From: Symbiodinium natans | Taxonomy: Eukaryota > Sar > Dinophyceae > Suessiales > Symbiodiniaceae | Direction: 5' to 3' | Length of the DNA stretch: 64,000 nucleotides | Assembly (NCBI GenBank): GCA_905221605.1 | Contig: CAJNDS010002190.1 | Location: forward strand, 2,247,788-2,311,787 | Shown: positions 51,393 through 61,529 of the stretch, piece by piece | How positions within the stretch are numbered: position 1 is the first letter of the stretch | How the letters are laid out: every line of letters starts with the position of its first letter | Program-made: the position numbers and the translations under genes | The notes under the pieces: model-generated | Told to the model about the DNA's origin: nothing | The model's input: only the letters and a program-made list of their open reading frames with translations | The model's database searches: none

Positions 51393-52319
51393 GTGTGGGT
51401 TTAGGATTTTGGGGGTTTGAGGCTTAGGGTTCAGGGGTTTAGGGGTTAGTGTTAGGGGGTTAGTGGTTTAAGGGTTTAGGGGTTGAGGGGTCAAGAGTTT
51501 TGGGGGTTGAGGGGTTTAGGGGTTTTGGGGCTTCACATAGTCCCCGCAGTTGACATTGTTTCTCACCTTGCTTGCCGGGCTGGCGGATCAGAGGCCTGGA
51601 TGTAAAAAGGGGTTTAGGGGTTTGGGGTTTAGGGTAAGTAGGGTAGGGTTAGCGAGTTGGGTTGCGGGGAGTATTCAAGGGTTTCTTCAAAAACTAAATA
51701 GCCTGACCAAGTGAAAAGGGCTTCCAAGTAGGGTGTAGGGGTTCAGGGATCTAGGGGTTTAGGGTTTAGGGGTTTACCTGAAGGCTCTAACGTAGTTCCT
51801 TTTTGGTTGAGTTCTCGGGGGTTTTAGTATACTACCCCAAAAAGGTACTGCATAGTAGCTTTTGGGCAGGTTGTCTTGCTTGGAGGGTTTCAGGTTGGGG
51901 TTTGGCACGGTGCGGGGGACGGGTGAGTGGGGTTGAGGGATGGGATTTTGGGAGTGTTGATCTCGGACCCAAAGTAGGCCCTTATTCTCCTTTTTTGGGG
52001 TTCGGGTTCCCTTATATGCCCCCTGTCTATGCAAAAAAAACTCTTGCGTCTAGTGATTCTGGGGCTTGAACATTGAGGGTTTACAGGGTCGACCAGCCGG
52101 TGTTTGTGATGCTTCAATACCGTTTCAAGCAACTTCTTCATCTTTTTGCGCAATCTGAGAATTCACTGCCAGGTGTAAGTGACCAATACTTAAAGCACAC
52201 GGACAAAATTGTCCTTCTAGCTCGCTAGCCACCTCACTCGGAGGCTCACAGTATGATTGTTAGTTTTCTAGCTAGGCTGCAACTCCCTACCTTGCACAAA
52301 GCACGGCGAGCCCGCATGC

Positions 52320-52405
52320 CAAGACAGAGACAGAGACACACAGAGAGACAGAGACAGAGAGAGAGCTAGAGAGAGAAACGGAGACACGGACGTGCAGAGA
52401 CACGA
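52320..52405 (+). repeat. GA-rich simple repeat
   Basis: AGACAGAGA-type units with substitutions. No gene. Confidence 0.85.
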
Positions 52406-52695
52406 GTAGCTGTTTCCGAGCTCGAAGCCTTCAAGACTTCTGAGACTGAGATTGGGAGCAGCGGAGCATCCTCGCCGTGTTCCGCGAGATGGCGAAGTCC
52501 TCCACTGGGGCCACACCGGTCGGGACCTCTTTTTCAGCAGCCCTACTTGTTTAGGGTTTAAGGTTTAGGGTTTAGGGACCCTAAACCCGAAACGCAGGCA
52601 AGTTCGATGCTTGGGGGGGCTCAAGCCTTCGTGAACTGTGTGGGGGAGGGTTTGTTCGGCCCACAAGGTCCATGAACAATAGTGTTTGGCATGAT

Positions 52696-52796
52696 CTGGG
52701 ATGTTCCCCCTTATACTCGCCGTCCTTAGTCGGGATTCTCGTATCCGCTACTATAATCCCTGTTAAGGACTGTTAGTATAAGGGGGCACATCCCAA
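52696..52796. mobile_element. Foldback/MITE element, family B copy 5
   Basis: CTGGGATGTTCCCCCTTATA at the left, GGGGGCACATCCCAAG at the right; inner TTAAGGACTGTTAGTATAAG. Confidence 0.85.
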
Positions 52797-52953
52797 GACA
52801 TGATACCCATGCGCATCCAGTCCCAAAAAATTCCTTCCCCCTTGCGAGTTTGACAGCGCGACTTTCGTGGGTGCCCTTGAGCACCTGCTGCTGAGAGCGT
52901 GTGCAGTTGTTCTCAACTTCTCTGCCGTGTCTTCCACGTGCTCACTACCGGCG

Positions 52954-52998
52954 CCCCCCCCCCCCCCCCCCCCAAAAAAAAAAAAAAAAAAAAAAAAA
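52954..52998 (+). repeat. C20-A25 composite homopolymer
   Basis: Twenty C followed directly by twenty-five A. Confidence 0.95.
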
Positions 52999-53204
52999 CA
53001 AATTGGAGAGTGAACGTGTCCAGATCACCAAGAACCCTACAAGTCCATACCAGGACGACCAGCAGTGCCCTTGGAATTAACGTTTCTTGATATATCAGTT
53101 CTCAACATTATGGTCCCCGTTTTTCGGTCCCCGACATATTAGGGGCCGCCCTACAGTAAGGACCCCTGAAAGGGACCATATTTGGGGAAGTTAGCTTATA
53201 GGAA

Positions 53205-53425
53205 AGCCTAAAGCCTAAAGCCTAAAGCCTAAAGCCTAAAGCCTAAAGCCTAAAGCCTAAACCCCAAACCCCAAACCCCAACCCCAACCCCCAAACCCCA
53301 AACCCCAAACCCCAAACCCCAAACCCCAAACCCCAAACCCCAAACCCCAAACCCCAAACCCCAAACCCCAAACCCCAAACCCTAAACCAAACCCTAAACC
53401 CTAAACCTAAACCCTCAACCCTAGA
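53205..53425 (+). repeat. AAAGCCT, then CCCCAAA, then CCCTAAA blocks
   Basis: Eight AAAGCCT units, then about seventeen CCCCAAA units, then CCCTAAA variants: three homogenised variants in one array. Confidence 0.95.
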
Positions 53426-53456
53426 CCCTGCCTGCAGACCTCATTGGCACTTGTAG

Positions 53457-53510
53457 GCCGAGCGCGCGGGCGAGAAGTCAGATCGGAAGGTGGCCCTTCG
53501 ATTCTGCGAT
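53457..53510 (+). CDS. Exon-like island, 18 codons
   Basis: Acceptor CATTGGCACTTGTAG; donor GTCTTAGGG. Reads AERAGEKSDRKVALRFCD. Phase 0 in, 0 out. Confidence 0.55.
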
Positions 53511-54425
53511 GTCTTAGGGTTTTCGGGTTTAGGGTTTAGGGTTTAGCGCTTTCGGGCTTAGGGTTTGCCACTTTTTGCTTAAAGCCCCCCCCCCCCCCCC
53601 CCCCCACCAAAAAGAATGCAAGATAATAATCCCTGTATTGCCTTATAAGGCAGTTATGTATACATATATATATATGTATAAATTATACGCACACACATAC
53701 TTTTCTTTTTTTTGGGATGTTCTTAAGCAGTTCGTAGTTATGGTGTGGGTTTAGGGTGCAGGGCTGAAAGTTTAGGGCTGGCAGTGAGAGAGGGACGACC
53801 TCAGCATTCGTATTTTGCAGTTGAGAAGTTCTACTAGGCTGGAACGCTTGAATACTTTAGGGCTTAGGGACGTGGAGCTAAAGGGCCTCGTCAATGAAGG
53901 GGCATCTCAGCATTCATATGCCTATATCCTACAACTGAAACAATCATACGAGGTTGGAAGGCTTGAACGGTAGTAGGAGGGTAGTTTCAGCGGCCCGTAA
54001 CATTGTCCCTTGCCTACAGGGACCTTGGGGGTTGTTTAGGGGGACTTGGGGGCTACTTCTGGTGCCCACAGGTCAGAATGTCAGAGTCCTCTTGAGTTTA
54101 GGAGTTTCGAGTCCTGTAGACATCAAGCGTGGATAACTGATGCTCAAACCCTGCAAAGCGATGGGAACACCTGAAAAGCCACGCCCTCATGTTGCGTTGC
54201 GTCCATTCGCACCGCCAGCCGGGTTTGGCAGTAGTTTTACCGGACCCAAGCCCGACACAGTATTTAGTACTAGAACTTAATTTGTACCTGTTCCCGAAAT
54301 AGTGATAGTTCTCCGCATAAATCGGGCTGGATCCCTTTCTCTTCTCAATATGGACCTCCAGATCAGCCCCCTATCTCTTCTCAACATGGACCTCCAAATC
54401 AGCCACAAATCTTCATCGCCACCAG

Positions 54426-54470
54426 GATGGCCGAGAGGGGGGTGCCAAAGCGGAGCCCGCAGACGACGCG
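54426..54470 (+). CDS. Exon-like island, 15 codons, canonical splice sites
   Basis: Acceptor TCATCGCCACCAG and donor GTGAGG are both textbook. Reads DGREGGAKAEPADDA. Phase 0 in, 0 out. A CCCTAAA array starts 33 bases downstream, against the usual polarity. Confidence 0.55.
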
Positions 54471-54502
54471 GTGAGGCGGGGCTTTGTTGGGAGTGGGCGT
54501 GA

Positions 54503-54716
54503 AACCCTAAACCCTAAACCCTAAACCCTAAACCCTAAACCCTAAACCCTAAACCCTAAACCCTAAACCCTAAACCCTAAACCCCCTAAACCCTAAACCC
54601 CCTAAACCCTAAACCGCCTAAACCCTAAACCCCAAACCCTAAACCTCAAACCCTAAACCCTAAACCCTAAACCCTAAACCCTGAACCCTGAACCCTGAAC
54701 CCTAAACCCTAAACCG
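54503..54716 (+). repeat. CCCTAAA array with CCCCCTAAA and CCCTGAA variants
   Basis: Over 200 bases; clean units, then alternating long variants, then CCCTGAA. Confidence 0.95.
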
Positions 54717-54779
54717 TAGCTGATGGGCATGACCACGGCTTCTGCCCGTGAACCACTTGCTGGCTCTGTTTCATCCCAA

Positions 54780-54900
54780 AACTAGGACCCAAAGTAGGCC
54801 CTTCTTCCTTTTTTGGGGGGGTTTAGGCTCCCTTATATGACCCTTTTCATCAATAAAGGGTTCCCTGTTTATTCCTAGCTTAGTCTTGGGTCTAGTTGCT
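54780..54900. mobile_element. Dispersed element, family D
   Basis: GGACCCAAAGTAGGCCCTTC, TTAGGCTCCCTTATATGACC, then GGGTTCCCTGTTTATTCCTA and GTCTTGGGTCTAG. Copies or parts lie at about 21369-21440, 32725-32830, 36415-36560 and 51960-52060. Confidence 0.6.
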
Positions 54901-54969
54901 GGCTGTGTTGAATCCCAAACCCTAACATCTAGACAGACCCTAAACTGCATTCTTGGTGCTTGCTTGCAG

Positions 54970-55146
54970 CCCTTCTGTCTGGAGCCTTGGGTTATCCACA
55001 ACTGGCGCAGGACTACACAGATGGAGGGAAAGACCCTACAGGGTTTGGGGTTGAGGGATTGGCCCAGCAAAAGAAGTCCGCGGTACGTGTACCCAATGAT
55101 GTGTGCTCAAAGTTTTTTGGTTTCGGAACATGTCTTTGCTCTAAAG
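54970..55146 (+). CDS. Exon-like island, 59 codons, containing a telomere-like stretch
   Basis: Acceptor TTGGTGCTTGCTTGCAG; donor GTATGT. Reads PFCLEPWVIHNWRRTTQMEG at the start and YVYPMMCAQSFLVSEHVFAL near the end. Between them, GGTTTGGGGTTGAGG is read through in frame. Phase 0 in, 0 out. Confidence 0.55.
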
Positions 55147-55309
55147 GTATGTACGTTACGTACCCTAAACTCTAAACCCTACCCCTAAACCCTAAACCCT
55201 AAACCCTAGACCCTAAACCCTAAACCCCAAACCCTAAACCCTAAGCCCTAAGCCCTAAACCCGAAACCCTAAACCCTAAACCCTAAACTTCCCCAAGAGC
55301 TCCTTTCAG

Positions 55310-55343
55310 GGCCAGCTCCGGAGCTATGATTTCCTGGGCAGAG
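55310..55343 (+). CDS. Exon-like island
   Basis: Acceptor GAGCTCCTTTCAG; possible GC donor (GCACGT). Reads GQLRSYDFLGR. Another frame is open to 55388, so the 3' edge is uncertain. Confidence 0.4.
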
Positions 55344-55700
55344 GCACGTGACGGCCCAGCGATACAGGAGCCTAAGACTACGAGGTTGGTTTTTGGGGTT
55401 TAGGGTTTAGGGTTGTTTAGGGTTTAGGGTTTAGGGTTCAGGGTTTATAAGGGACCCTTTATAGAAATCTTTTTCAGAATGTTTAAAGGCCAACCTAGAC
55501 TCTCCCTTGAAAGTTTCGGGCTTAGGCCCCGCTTGTACATAGGTTTGTATCAAGTAGGTTGATGGATTTGTAGCAATGGGAGGATGCAAATTTCGGCCAT
55601 TCTCGACCGCCCTGCTTCGGAGGATTTAGGGTTTAGGGTTTAGGGTTTAGGGTTTGGGCCCAAAAGCCCTGAACCCTAACCCATAAAAACCCTCTGGCAG

Positions 55701-55744
55701 GTCGCCAAGAGCTTGCGTGGCAAGCTGTCCAGCGCGACCCGGCT
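55701..55744 (+). CDS. Exon-like island
   Basis: Acceptor CCCTCTGGCAG; donor GTCCTG. In phase with the previous island it reads RQELAWQAVQRDPA, reminiscent of short helical repeats in large protist proteins; no family claim is made. Phase 1 in, 0 out. Confidence 0.45.
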
Positions 55745-56307
55745 GTCCTGTGACATGAGTTGGGCCCAGTAGAGGACGAACCCTCTACCGGGTTTAGGGT
55801 TTAGGGTTTAGGGTTTAGGGTTTGGGGCCCAAAAACCCTAAACCCGAAAACTTTAGACCCCAATCCCTTTTCCGTAAGCGTAAATAGTGCGACGCCCTTG
55901 TTTTGGAACTTCGTTTCAGTTCTTCAACAGGAAGCCAGTTTCAAGAAACATGTACAAAGCCGGCCTTATGGCTCAGTCGGGCATTGAGACTCTGAGGCTG
56001 TGGTTCTGCTGATTAGGAGGAAGTCTAACTAGGCTACAGTTGCCGCAATAGTCAGGGCATAGGGAAAGCAATATGGTTCTCCTTGTCATCGTCAGCTAAA
56101 TGTCGGGATTTCGGAGAGGTTATCCCCGGAGCTCTGTTACTCAGCATCAGTATTCAAGAAGGGTTTTGGGTTTAGGGTTTCGGGTTACAGTTTACAGTAT
56201 GAGTATTCAAGAAGGGATGGTTGATCACCCGTTTTGGAAGTTTCTGTTTCCAACTCTCTTCTGCATGCCCGCACCCCGTGCCTCCGGCTCAGGTCAGGAG
56301 ACCAAAC

Positions 56308-56411
56308 TTGGGATGTTCCCCCTTATACGACCAGCTCCTTGCTGAGGGGTTCGAATAGGGGGTACCACCATCCCTATTACAGACGGTGAGCATAAGGAGG
56401 AACATCCCAAG
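56308..56411. mobile_element. Foldback/MITE element, family B copy 6
   Basis: TTGGGATGTTCCCCCTTATA at the left, AGGAGGAACATCCCAAG at the right. Confidence 0.85.
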
Positions 56412-56956
56412 TCAAAAGCATTCTCTACCACTCGAAACCCGAACCCCCCCCCAAAAAAAAAAAAAAAAAAACTTTGGGGGACTCCCTCGCTGCACTGCCT
56501 AGCTGCTTAGCTGCTGAGCAGGTCACATTGAATGTTCTGGCGGTTCGGAAACTCCTGAAGAACCACTTGGAAGCTCTTTTTTTGACTTAGTAAGCCTATA
56601 CTTAGTGTTCCCTAGAAGCCCCTCTTATAACACCCATAGCCCGCCTTACTTACCCTACTTACCCCTAAACCCTAAACCCTAAACGCTAAACTTCCCAAAA
56701 AGCCCAATACCAGGAACATTCCTAAAGTCATATTAAGGATCCCTTGATATTTGAAGGGATCTTCCTTCAGGGAGGTTCATGGGGGGGGGGGGGGGTAGGT
56801 ATGTAGGTAGGGAACCTGAAAGGAGCCAGGGAGTTGCGGGGAGTATCATGGAACCCTAAAGCCCTAAACCCTAAACCCTAAACCCTAAACCCTAAACCGG
56901 CATAACCCCCTTGAATCCCCCCTCCCAAGAACCCGATAAGTGAGGCGCACATCCAG

Positions 56957-57002
56957 CGCTTGGGTGTCTATTTCGGCCTCAAGGGCCTCAAAGGCGGCCG
57001 GG
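56957..57002 (+). CDS. Exon-like island, 15 codons
   Basis: Acceptor GCGCACATCCAG; ends at GTTTAGGG. Reads RLGVYFGLKGLKGGR. Phase 0 in, 1 out. Confidence 0.5.
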
Positions 57003-57722
57003 GTTTAGGGTTTAGGGTTTAGGGTTCAGGGTTTAGGGTTTAGGGTTTAGGGCTTAGGGCTTAGGGCTTAGGGCTTAGGGTTTAGAATAATCCTATATTG
57101 CCCTTGCAGGAAGAAGTTCATTTTAATTTTTTTGGTGGTGGGGGGGGGGGGGTTCTTAAGCACATAGTAGACCAGGGGTTGTCAGCAGGTCCAGTGTCAA
57201 GAGGGTTTAGGGTCATCAGGTCCCCCCCCCCCCACCCCCGAAAAAAAAAAGAACAAAAACATAACCACCAAGACAGCAGTAGTTTTTTAAAACCTATAAG
57301 GCTTATAAAGTAACCAACCCCAAAAAAGGGTGCCCTTATCCATAATATGGTTACTGGGCTACTAAGTATATGCAAACAAGTAGCTCCCCCTTCTTCTCCA
57401 ATGAAGCCATTTTGTACTGTATGAGGGCCTCAACCTTGGGTTCAGGGTTCAGGGTTTAGGGTTTAGGGTTTAGGGTTTAGGGTTTAGGGTTTAGGGTTTA
57501 GGGTTTGAGGCTTTTGGGGCGTGTAGGGCTCCAGATTTAGAAGCGACAGAGTCTTGTAGGGCACGAGGGATGCCAGTTTTGAAAACAAGACTGCACGGGT
57601 TCAAGGTTTACGGCATCAGGGTTGGGGAATGTGCCTGCAGAACGGCGGAGGGCGTCTGCCAACCCTAAACCCTAAACCCTAAACCCTAAACCCTAAACCC
57701 TAAACCCTAAACCCGGCTGAAG

Positions 57723-57752
57723 CGCGACCTGAATTGTTTGCCTCGATCTTGG
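57723..57752 (+). CDS. Short exon-like island
   Basis: Follows CCCTAAACCCGGCTGAAG; possible GC donor. Reads ARPELFASIL. Phase 1 in, 1 out. Confidence 0.3.
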
Positions 57753-57797
57753 GCCCTTTTACCTGTCGGAGGCTGATCTAACCTTAAGAGGTGCGTG

Positions 57798-58246
57798 CCT
57801 TGTAATTTCTGGGTCACACGGCAAGGAATTCATTTCGTTTTTTTTAGCGAGTTCCTTTGCGCACGAGCTAGCGTTTTCTTAGCGTTTGCTTTGCGTTCTT
57901 GGGGTGATTTCCTGCGGAAGTCGAGGGGGCAGGCGGAAACTCGCGCTATTTTTCGCTAATTTTCCGCAAAAAAAACATCACAAAAAGGCAATTGGTTCGC
58001 AACATTGTCGCTAGTTTTTCGCGATATTTCCTCGGGAAATAGCGCAAACATAGCAAAACAATAGCGAACACATAGCGAAAAACAGCGCCCGCTGATTTTC
58101 TCTCAATTTTCTCAATTGTTTCTCCATTTTTCTCATTTTTCCTCTGAGATTTTTCTGTTTTTCTCAATTCTTTCGCAAACCCGTTCTCCGCAAGAATGCT
58201 AAATACATGCAAATGAATTCTGGGTTGTTTTCCAAGAATTACAGGC
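57798..58246. mobile_element. Foldback element rich in TAGCGA/TTTTCGC motifs
   Basis: Imperfect ends TTGTAATTTCTGGGTCACAC and GAATTCATTT inverted at the right as AAATGAATTC and CCAAGAATTACAG. The interior is built from AGCG and CGCT words in AT-rich context. A frame of 88 codons on the minus strand shows no recognisable protein. Confidence 0.55.
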
Positions 58247-58313
58247 CGGCGAACGTCTTAAATGTAACCTGATATGATTTGTGGGCCTCCTTGGGGTTCA
58301 AATAGGGTATGTG

Positions 58314-58387
58314 TTGGGATGTTCCCCTTATGCTAGCAGCTCCTTAATAGGGAGTAGGACTGTCAGCAAACGGGGGAACATTCCAAG
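58314..58387. mobile_element. Foldback/MITE element, family B copy 7 (short)
   Basis: TTGGGATGTTCCCCTTATGC at the left, GGGGGAACATTCCAAGG at the right; the centre is deleted. Confidence 0.8.
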
Positions 58388-58551
58388 GTATGTGTCGTAC
58401 AATTCAAAGTGCCAAGAACGTGCCCATAATTTAGCTCAGGCCCCTGCTCTGTTTTGAACCCTTCTATCGGATGGCGACAGTAGGCGTGTCGACTTCGCAG
58501 TGAACCCTGGCGGTCAACCCACCCTAAACCCTAAACCCTAAACCCTGAAAG

Positions 58552-58611
58552 CTGGGGGGCGGCGGAGGCAAGATCCGGTACAAGCTGTACGAGGAGCGCG
58601 TGGCTCTTCTC
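58552..58611 (+). CDS. Exon-like island
   Basis: Follows CCCTAAACCCTGAAAG; donor GTGGGC. The frame IRYKLYEERVALL looks best as protein, but the frame matching neighbours is another open one, so the phase is unresolved. Confidence 0.4.
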
Positions 58612-58732
58612 GTGGGCAGCCCAGCAAAGAGCTGTTTTCTGGCATAAACCCTAATCCCTAAACCCTAAACCCTAAACCCCAAACCCTAAACCCTAAATGT
58701 TGCGCACAGCCTGCTGCTGCAGAGAGTGCAAG

Positions 58733-58804
58733 TTGGGATGATCCCCCTTATACTAACAGTCCTTCATGTCATAGGGTACTAGATTCCCTATTAAGGACTG
58801 TGCG
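58733..58804. mobile_element. Foldback/MITE element, family B copy 8 (truncated)
   Basis: TTGGGATGATCCCCCTTATA and CTATTAAGGACTGT remain; the right terminus is missing. Confidence 0.7.
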
Positions 58805-58934
58805 CCCTAAGCGCCCTGAACCCTGAACGCAAACCGAGACCACAGGCGTGGGTCAAAGCCACCCTAAACCCTAAACCCTAAACCCTAAACCCTAAACCCT
58901 AAACCCTAAACCCTAAACCCTAAACTCTCCCCAG

Positions 58935-58991
58935 GTCACGGCCACCCCGGAGAAGCGCCCCTGGGCAAGGAACCAACATGTTATCTACTAG
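58935..58991 (+). CDS. Exon-like island, 18 codons
   Basis: Acceptor AAACTCTCCCCAG after eight CCCTAAA units; ends at GTTTTAGGG. In phase it reads HGHPGEAPLGKEPTCYLL. Phase 1 in, 1 out. Confidence 0.5.
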   Translation, partial: VTATPEKRPWARNQHVIY

Positions 58992-59693
58992 GTTTTAGGG
59001 TTTAGGGTTTAGGGTTTGCTATTTTGCTTACCTAGGTAGGCCCTTGGGGATGTTTTAGGGTTTCCCTTTTTGGGGTTTAAGAGGTTCATATTTCGGAACA
59101 TTTTTTCAAAACGTTTTTTCAACCACGATCCTAGTTAAGAACCCCCTAAGAAAAGGAAGATAGTAATCCCCATACAAACCCTTACAAGGAAGAACATGCG
59201 TAGTTTTTTGGGGGTTCTTAAGCAAGTCCTAGTTGACTCGGTGGGATCCGGGTTGTCTACTCGGTAGCATTCCTAGGATGGTAGCTTTGTCGAAGTTGCC
59301 ATACCGTAGTTAAGAGGTTCATTCGCGCGCCTGTATGCTTCACGCCATTGAGAAAGGGAGGGATAGACAGAGGCTTAAAGGTGTAGAGTCAAGTTTACGG
59401 CTCCCGGTTTAGGATTTCGGCGTTATCAACAAAGGAGGTTTGGTGCTTTCTAGTTGCTGGTAGCATGCATGTGATAGGCTACTTCGAGTCCTTGGCTTGG
59501 GGTTCGCGGCAGATGCTTTAGGATGTAGGATGTAGGGTTCAGGGTACTTAGGGACTGAGGGTGGCTAGGGATATAAGTGCGTGTCGTGTTAGGGTTTCGG
59601 CTCTTAGGGTTTTGGGTTTAGGGTTTAGGGTTTAGGGTCGTGCATGTAGGGGGAACTACCCCAAAGTAGACCATAAATTGGAGAACTGCCCGC

Positions 59694-59836
59694 CACTTGG
59701 AGGTTCATGGTACTTAACCCAAATATATCTGTACTTATTCTAACCCAAATACAACCATTTTAAGGCACTTAACGGGCTTATAAGTGGGTTATAAGTACAG
59801 TTCTAACTGGGTTTGAAGTACCACGAATCTCCAAGC
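59694..59836. mobile_element. Foldback/MITE element, family A copy 6, abutting the EF-hand exon
   Basis: ACTTGGAGGTTCATGGTACT at the left, AAGTACCACGAATCTCCAAG at the right; inner ATATATCTGTACTTAT and TATAAGTACAGTTCTAACTG. It ends four bases before the acceptor AG of the next exon. Confidence 0.85.
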
Positions 59837-59840
59837 ACAG

Positions 59841-59927
59841 GTAACCGTATCGCTTTCGGCCTACTTGATGTGGGCGGCGACGGTGTCGTCGGCCGTCGGG
59901 ACGTCTTCGCGGCACTGGCAGCGGCAC
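59841..59927 (+). CDS. Exon-like island encoding an EF-hand loop
   Basis: Acceptor CTCCAAGCACAG, donor GTAGCG. Joined in phase it reads NRIAFGLLDVGGDGVVGRRD, then VFAALAAA. The segment DVGGDGVVGRRD matches an EF-hand calcium-binding loop, with D at position 1, D at 5, G at 6, a hydrophobic residue at 8 and an acidic residue at 12; position 3 is G rather than D/N, which would weaken binding. The flanking helices (IAFGLL and VFAALAAA) fit the E and F helices. Phase 1 in, 1 out. The EF-hand call is from the motif; the calcium-sensing role is inferred. Confidence 0.6.
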
Positions 59928-59944
59928 GTAGCGAGGAGATGACT

Positions 59945-60140
59945 TTGAAACCCCAACCCTGCAAACCTAAAACCCTATAAACCTAAACCCTGTAAGCCTA
60001 AACCCAATAAACCTAAACCCTGTAAACCCAAACCTAAACCCTGTAAACCCAAACCTAAACCCTGTAAACCTAAACTCCATAAACCTAAACCCTGTAAGCC
60101 TAAACTCCATAAACCTAAACCCTGTGAACCTAACCCACAA
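59945..60140 (+). repeat. Higher-order CCCTGTAAACCTAAA array
   Basis: Composite units of about 15-30 bases (CCTAAACCCTGTAAA, CCTAAACTCCATAAA) repeated about ten times. Confidence 0.9.
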
Positions 60141-60839
60141 CCCTTGGCAGGAACCCTTGTGAGGGGCCTTCTAAGGGGTAGTTTTGCTGAGGAGGCCCTG
60201 GGTTGATGCTAGGACATACGAGCTGGGTTTAGGGTCTAGGGTTTCGGGTTTAGGGTTTAGGCCTGGAGATGAACGATGGCCCTTACCTGTGGGGTACTCA
60301 GTTGGGGGACGGGGTTTAGGGTTTAGGGTTTGGGGCTGTGAGTACCCACCACCTAATGTTGCCGCAGACTTTGGCTTTCTGACTTGGGCTTGTGCAGAGC
60401 GGCGTTCTCTCTACAGTTGCCCCGTGGAGCATGGCTAGATGGGTGGCAAAACAAACCTAAACCCCAAACCTTAACTTGCGATATGGCTGTTGGGGACTGT
60501 TGCTGTGCGGCTTCACTCTGTGCGCACCTTGGGCGTCGAGGTTTCCGATCTCCAGTATCTTCTTAAGAAGTGCCCGCCCGTTTATGGTTTAGGATCGGAG
60601 AGTTTAGGGGTTTAGGGTTTTAGGGTTTGTGGGGCTGCAGGGTTTGAGGGTTCACCCGCGCGCGCGCCCTGTAATTATGGTCGAAGGGGTTGCGAGCGGC
60701 CCAAGAAGATTTGGAAACCTACTTATATGGTCTGTACTTGAGCCCTCAATGGGTTCCTATGTAGTAGCTTCAGGGTTCAAGTATCGACTCCATAGGCACA
60801 TGGACCCTTAGGGTAAGGTAGGGAATCAGCAGATTTGAG

Positions 60840-61082
60840 CTGATGTACACCATAATCCCTGGTCAGGACACCGCTTACAACGAGTCCATTGATGCGGTGT
60901 TTACTTCACCGGGGGCCTACGGCGTGCATTTCGCAGACTCCGACACGCCTTCGCTGCTCGTCGTGGGCGTCGTGCCAGCCAGCCCTGCTGAGCATCAGGC
61001 GCCAGTCTTCGAGATTGACTTTGCAGCACAGTCGTTGGGCATGGCTTTAAAAAGCTGCTCTTGTCTAAGTGGAGTCCTCTCT
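60840..61082 (+). CDS. Exon with the N-terminal half of a PDZ domain
   Basis: 81 codons between AG at 60838-60839 and a canonical donor GTGAGC at 61083. It begins LMYTIIPGQDTAYNES. The PDZ domain starts near FEIDFAAQSLGMALK (first strand and the GLGM-type carboxylate-binding loop, here SLGM). Third positions are G/C-rich, typical of dinoflagellate coding DNA. Joined in frame to 61186-61307 and 61530-61600 it gives a complete PDZ fold. PDZ domains bind C-terminal peptides and build signalling scaffolds. A frame without stops, splice sites and a known fold all agree, making this the best-supported exon set in the window. Confidence 0.7.
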
Positions 61083-61185
61083 GTGAGCGGTCTACGTTTC
61101 ACATCGTTTCACCACACCGCACCACACTAAGTAGATGCCGGTCAAACTCATCTCCCATTCAGTGCAATGAAATTCACTTCCCAAG

Positions 61186-61307
61186 CCCGGCTTCCCAAGA
61201 CGTGTGCAGGGCGTTCGAGTTGGCCACCGCCTCTCCCGCATCAATGGCATCAGCGTGGACAAGCTCACCACCCAGGAGGTCCGCACCCTGCTGATGAACC
61301 CATCAAG
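61186..61307 (+). CDS. Exon with the C-terminal half of the PDZ domain
   Basis: Acceptor AAATTCACTTCCCAAG; the 103-base intron before it is GT-AG. It reads PGFPRRVQGVRVGHRLSRIN, then GISVDKLTTQEVRTLLMNPS. The GVRVGHRLSRING core and the helix TTQEVRTLL are the most typical parts of PDZ domains. It ends AG before GCTCGG, a GC donor. Phase 0 in, 2 out. Confidence 0.7.
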
Positions 61308-61429
61308 GCTCGGCTTCGGCTTCTGCTTGGGCTGTTTGGGCCTTAATTAATTATTAAGGATTGAATAAGCTATAAACCTCCTATCTGCCACCAGGGAGAG
61401 AGTCATACTGTAGGTGTAAACCCCTAAGC

Positions 61430-61492
61430 CCTATAACCCTATAACCCTATAACCCTATAACCCTAAACCCTAAACCCTAAACCCTAAATGCT
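61430..61492 (+). repeat. CCCTATAA then CCCTAAA array inside the PDZ intron
   Basis: Five CCCTATAA units followed by four CCCTAAA units, 20-30 bases before the polypyrimidine tract of the next exon. Confidence 0.9.
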
Positions 61493-61529
61493 TGTGGTTC
61501 CTTCCCTCCCAGAAAGTCTTCTGTGCGAG

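Noticed and set aside
55969-55980. tRNA-like A box (TGGCTCAGTCGG)
   Set aside because: No B box or cloverleaf could be found downstream. It may be a tRNA-derived relic or chance.
57946-58212. An 88-codon minus-strand gene
   Set aside because: It lies wholly in the AGCGA-rich foldback element and shows only Lys/Glu and hydrophobic bias.
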